From: an uncultured Chlamydiae bacterium
Lineage (GTDB): Bacteria > Chlamydiota > Chlamydiia > Chlamydiales > Rhabdochlamydiaceae
Direction: 5' to 3'
Length of the DNA stretch: 7,660 nt
Assembly (NCBI GenBank): GCA_945957075.1
Contig: CAMFJP010000063.1
Span: 1-7,660, forward strand
Part shown: in pieces, positions 5,502 to 7,660 of the stretch
How positions within the stretch are numbered: position 1 is the first letter of the stretch
Layout: each line of letters begins with the position of its first letter
Notes under the pieces: generated by a model
Databases searched by the model: none
What the model was told of the DNA's origin: nothing
Seen by the model: the letters and a program-made list of their open reading frames with translations, nothing else
Program-made: the position numbers and the translations under genes

Positions 5502-6515
5502 ATGAGCATGCTTTTTGAAGAGGCGTCGACCTGCGTACTTCAGCGTCCTTTGCGGCAAAAATTGCCTGTGCAGGGTCCAAAGCGGAAAGTGATTGTGATT
5601 TCAGGCCCAACGGGCGTTGGAAAAACAAGGCTTTCCTTGCGTTTGGCAGGTGTTTTGGGCGGAGAGATTGTTTCGGCAGATTCGATGCAGGTGTATAAAG
5701 GAATGGATATTGGGACTGCAAAGCCCTCTAAAGAGGAGCTGCGCTCTATTCCTCATCATCTTATTGATCTTCTTTCTTTGGATGAAGAATTTAGTGTTTT
5801 TGATTTTTATACCGAAGCCTCAAGAGTCCTTAAAGATATTGCTTTTCGAGACAAGGTTCCCATTGTGGTTGGAGGGACCGGATTTTATGTGCATGCGCTT
5901 CTGTACGGGCCGCCTACAACGCCGCCCTCGATTCCGGCTATTCGGTCCCGTTTAGAAGAAGAGATGCAGCAAAAAGGAGCTGAGGCTTTGTATGCAGAGC
6001 TTCAGCGTTTAGATCCTTTGTACGCGCGTACAATCACACAAAATGATCGTCATAAAATCATTAGAGCGCTTGAGATTATTGCTCTTACAAAAAATCCAGT
6101 TTCCCATTTTGTCAAAGAGCCTTTGTTAGATTCTCCCCAGTATGACTTTAGGTGTTGGTTTTTGGCTCTTTCTTTGCAAGATCTCTATGCAAAGATTGAA
6201 AAAAGGTGCGACAGGATGATCGAGGAGGGGTTTATTGATGAGCTGCGCCGTTTGGACAAAGAGGGGCTGCGGGAACATCTTTCAGCGTCCAAAGCGATTG
6301 GCTACCGCCAGGGGCTTGCATTTTTGGATTCTGCGCAAACAGAGGCCGATTTTCAGCATTTCATGACAGAGTTTAAAAAGACGTCTAGGCGTTATGCCAA
6401 AAGGCAGCTAACATGGTTTCGGAGAGAGTCCGATTTCCGTTGGTTGGACGTGGGGACTCTCTCCGAAGAACGGATCATGGACATTATCATTCAAGACTTT
6501 GATACGCCTCAATAG
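5502..6515 (+). CDS. miaA: MiaA, tRNA dimethylallyltransferase
   Basis: MiaA transfers dimethylallyl from DMAPP to N6 of A37 in tRNAs that read UNN codons. The 337-residue product shows the P-loop GPTGVGKT (35-42); SADSMQVYKGMDIGTAKP (58-75), with D60 at the position of the catalytic Asp; GGTGFYVHALLYG (124-136); the insertion domain containing NDRHKIIRALEI (181-192); AIGYRQ (265-270); and TSRRYAKRQLTWFRRE (294-309), a tRNA-contacting stretch. About 27 residues precede the P-loop strand, longer than in E. coli MiaA. No ATG lies nearer the core, only TTG/GTG codons without a ribosome-binding site, so ATG 5502 is kept; ATG 5508 is an equal alternative. No Shine-Dalgarno sequence is seen, so translational coupling to khpA is plausible. 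The 3' end contains a perfect 14-bp inverted repeat. Confidence 0.95.
   Translation: MSMLFEEASTCVLQRPLRQKLPVQGPKRKVIVISGPTGVGKTRLSLRLAGVLGGEIVSADSMQVYKGMDIGTAKPSKEELRSIPHHLIDLLSLDEEFSVFDFYTEASRVLKDIAFRDKVPIVVGGTGFYVHALLYGPPTTPPSIPAIRSRLEEEMQQKGAEALYAELQRLDPLYARTITQNDRHKIIRALEIIALTKNPVSHFVKEPLLDSPQYDFRCWFLALSLQDLYAKIEKRCDRMIEEGFIDELRRLDKEGLREHLSASKAIGYRQGLAFLDSAQTEADFQHFMTEFKKTSRRYAKRQLTWFRRESDFRWLDVGTLSEERIMDIIIQDFDTPQ
6418..6467. repeat. Perfect 14-bp inverted repeat inside the 3' end of miaA
   Basis: TTCGGAGAGAGTCC (6418-6431) and its exact reverse complement GGACTCTCTCCGAA (6454-6467) flank a 22-nt loop. A U·G pair at 6417/6468 can extend the stem. It lies within coding sequence (about codons 306-322), 48 bp before the stop. 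No T tract follows, so it is not a classical intrinsic terminator. Confidence 0.8.
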
Positions 6516-6536
6516 ATTTCTTTCGCAATTGAGGTG
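6505..6536 (+). terminator. Possible weak terminator or 3' hairpin after miaA
   Basis: CGCCTCAAT (6505-6513) pairs with ATTGAGGTG (6528-6536) in a 9-bp stem that includes one G·U pair, around a 14-nt loop. The miaA stop codon is in the loop. The nearest T run (CTTTTTG, 6551-6557) is about 15 nt downstream, so it is not canonical. Its place between convergent genes makes a transcript-end role plausible. Confidence 0.3.
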
Positions 6537-6609
6537 GTCTTAATACGTCTTTTTGTTTGCGTGGATTGATTTCAATTTCTTTTCCCGCTATTCACTATTT
6601 TCAAATAGG

Positions 6610-7615
6610 CTACGCGTAACGCACTGCTTCTTTGAAGGATCTCCAATAATCTACGTGTTGTTTGGGTACAGCTGCTCGATCGATTAATCCCTTGTCATAA
6701 AATTCTAATAAAGAGAGTGCAAACGTGTATGCCTTCCGACTCACTTTTTTTCCTCTTGAAAGATCTGGATTTAAGGATTCCAAAAGTCTGCAGCACATGC
6801 TAGTATATCTAGCTACCTCCTGTTGGGGAAGACGTCCCCACCAGACACCGTGTTTGTTTAAAGGGCGAGTTATTATGTAATCGCCTCCATCTGATCCCGT
6901 ATAAAATCCTAAAAATCTCATCATTTTGGATGTTGTTGAGTATGAGATGTGGTTTAAATTCTTTAGTTGTTCTGAGGTCAGTACCGGGGCATTGGGGTAA
7001 GCTCTGCTTCGCTGTGTCCCTGGAAATAGCCAATAAAACCAAGAAAAATCAATATTGCCATGAGCATCTTTTGGGAATTGATGGCGTTTTAAACAATCCA
7101 GAATATAGCGAAGGGTGTAGACTTTATCAGGTGGTTGCCCAAAAGGCAGATCGTGATCTTTGTGTATGGCAAAAGGGTCGAGAGAGATAGAGCCTGTATA
7201 ACGTCGGGGCGGAGTTGCGTTTGTAGAAGGTTGTTGTAAAGCAAGTGCTTCTTCTTGTTGCTCATACATTTGCTGTTGCCACTGATCTCTTTGGCGCTCT
7301 GCTTCGAGCATCCTTTTAGGGACTCTTAGTGCTTCAAATTGCTGGCGCCAGATTCCGTCTGCAGCGCTTCCTTTAGCTGCCTGTTGTACATCTGGGTTGG
7401 TTATTAAGAAATGGGCGAGTGCGTAAGCATCATCTGTCAAATTAGCTTCGTGTAATGACTGTATAATCCGTGCAAGGATCATCCAGTTGTGATTTGGTTG
7501 TTGCGGGGTGCCTTTTAGCCAATTATGTGCTTTGCGACCAAATAAATAATTTTTGCGCACTGTTTTAGATTGGCTTTCAAATTCAAGACCGTAAAAATTT
7601 AGTATCATTGTAAAG
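6610..7615 (-). CDS. OGFr-domain-like protein, apparently two tandem domains (5' end missing)
   Basis: The minus-strand frame runs from genuine sequence at 7615 to the TAG at 6610-6612. Upstream DNA is adapter, so the N-terminus is lost, unless ATG 7608 is the start. The second half contains FYWLFPGTQRSRAYPNAPVLTSEQLKNL, then about ten residues later MMRFLGFY. This resembles the 'YIQWLFP…NP.AP.LT' core and following 'ML.FYG' helix of the opioid growth factor receptor conserved domain. The visible N-terminus (MILNFYGLEFES … NHNWMILARIIQSLHEANL) looks like the end of an earlier copy of the same domain. A Gln/Glu-rich, likely coiled-coil or disordered linker joins them (RMLEAERQRDQWQQQMYEQQEEALALQQ). 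No signal peptide or catalytic motif is visible in the part present. Bacterial OGFr-domain proteins have no settled function; an effector-like role is speculation. The gene is convergent with miaA, with a 94-bp gap. Confidence 0.6.
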
Positions 7616-7660
7616 CTGTCTCTTATACACATCTGACGCTGCCGACGATCGCATAAGTGT
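7616..7660. other. Nextera adapter, index and flow-cell primer sequence (artefact)
   Basis: Positions 7616-7648 are the reverse complement of the Nextera Read 1 transposase adapter, beginning with the 19-bp mosaic end (CTGTCTCTTATACACATCT). Positions 7649-7656 (TCGCATAA) are an i5 index in reverse complement, TTATGCGA, which I recall as S522. GTGT (7657-7660) starts the P5 flow-cell sequence. Biological sequence ends at 7615. On the minus strand this adapter encodes the false N-terminus MCIRDS. Confidence 0.97.

Noticed and set aside
6595..6608. CTATTT-TC-AAATAG inverted repeat before the OGFr-like stop
   Set aside because: The 2-nt loop is too small for a stable RNA hairpin, the stem is AT-rich and no T tract follows on either strand.
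7616..7634. Tn5/IS50 mosaic end, suggesting a transposon boundary
   Set aside because: The 19 bp are indeed a Tn5 mosaic end, but they continue into the Nextera Read 1 adapter, an index and P5 sequence, so they come from library preparation.

Overview
The window suggests a chromosomal piece of an obligate intracellular, chlamydia-like bacterium (Chlamydiota, probably an environmental lineage). The evidence is the order ftsW–murG–murC followed by an FtsQ-like gene and miaA, which from memory resembles the order in Chlamydia. Also consistent are a small GGQ-type release-factor-like gene, two low-complexity or eukaryote-like accessory genes at the edges, and strong G+T richness of the + strand. 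The assignment is an inference from synteny and protein character; no rRNA or other decisive marker is present.

Layout. Positions 1-420, minus strand: the 5' part of a gene for a Pro/Gln/Tyr-rich repeat protein that runs off the left edge. Positions 421-573: an AT-rich divergent intergenic region with candidate promoters for both flanking genes. Positions 574-2699: ftsW and murG, overlapping by 16 bp. Positions 2671-3075, minus strand: a 134-residue GGQ release-factor-like protein wedged tail-to-tail against murG and head-to-head with murC. Positions 3103-5161: murC and an ftsQ-like gene, overlapping by 8 bp. Positions 5258-6515: khpA (KH-domain RNA-binding protein) and miaA. Positions 6516-6609: a short convergent intergenic region. 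Positions 6610-7615, minus strand: the 3' part of a gene that looks like two tandem copies of the opioid-growth-factor-receptor (OGFr) conserved domain. Positions 7616-7660 are not biological: they are an Illumina Nextera adapter with its index.

How the genes work together. FtsW (septal glycan polymerase), MurG (lipid II synthesis), MurC (UDP-MurNAc-L-alanine ligase) and FtsQ (divisome scaffold) form a compact division and cell-wall module. KhpA, MiaA and the release-factor-like protein act in RNA and translation. The two edge genes are accessory; the OGFr-like one is the least ordinary protein here.

The points most worth a second look are the tandem OGFr-like protein, the recently amplified PQY repeat gene, a perfect 14-bp inverted repeat inside the 3' end of miaA, the antisense release-factor gene between murG and murC, and the adapter read-through, which creates a false N-terminus.
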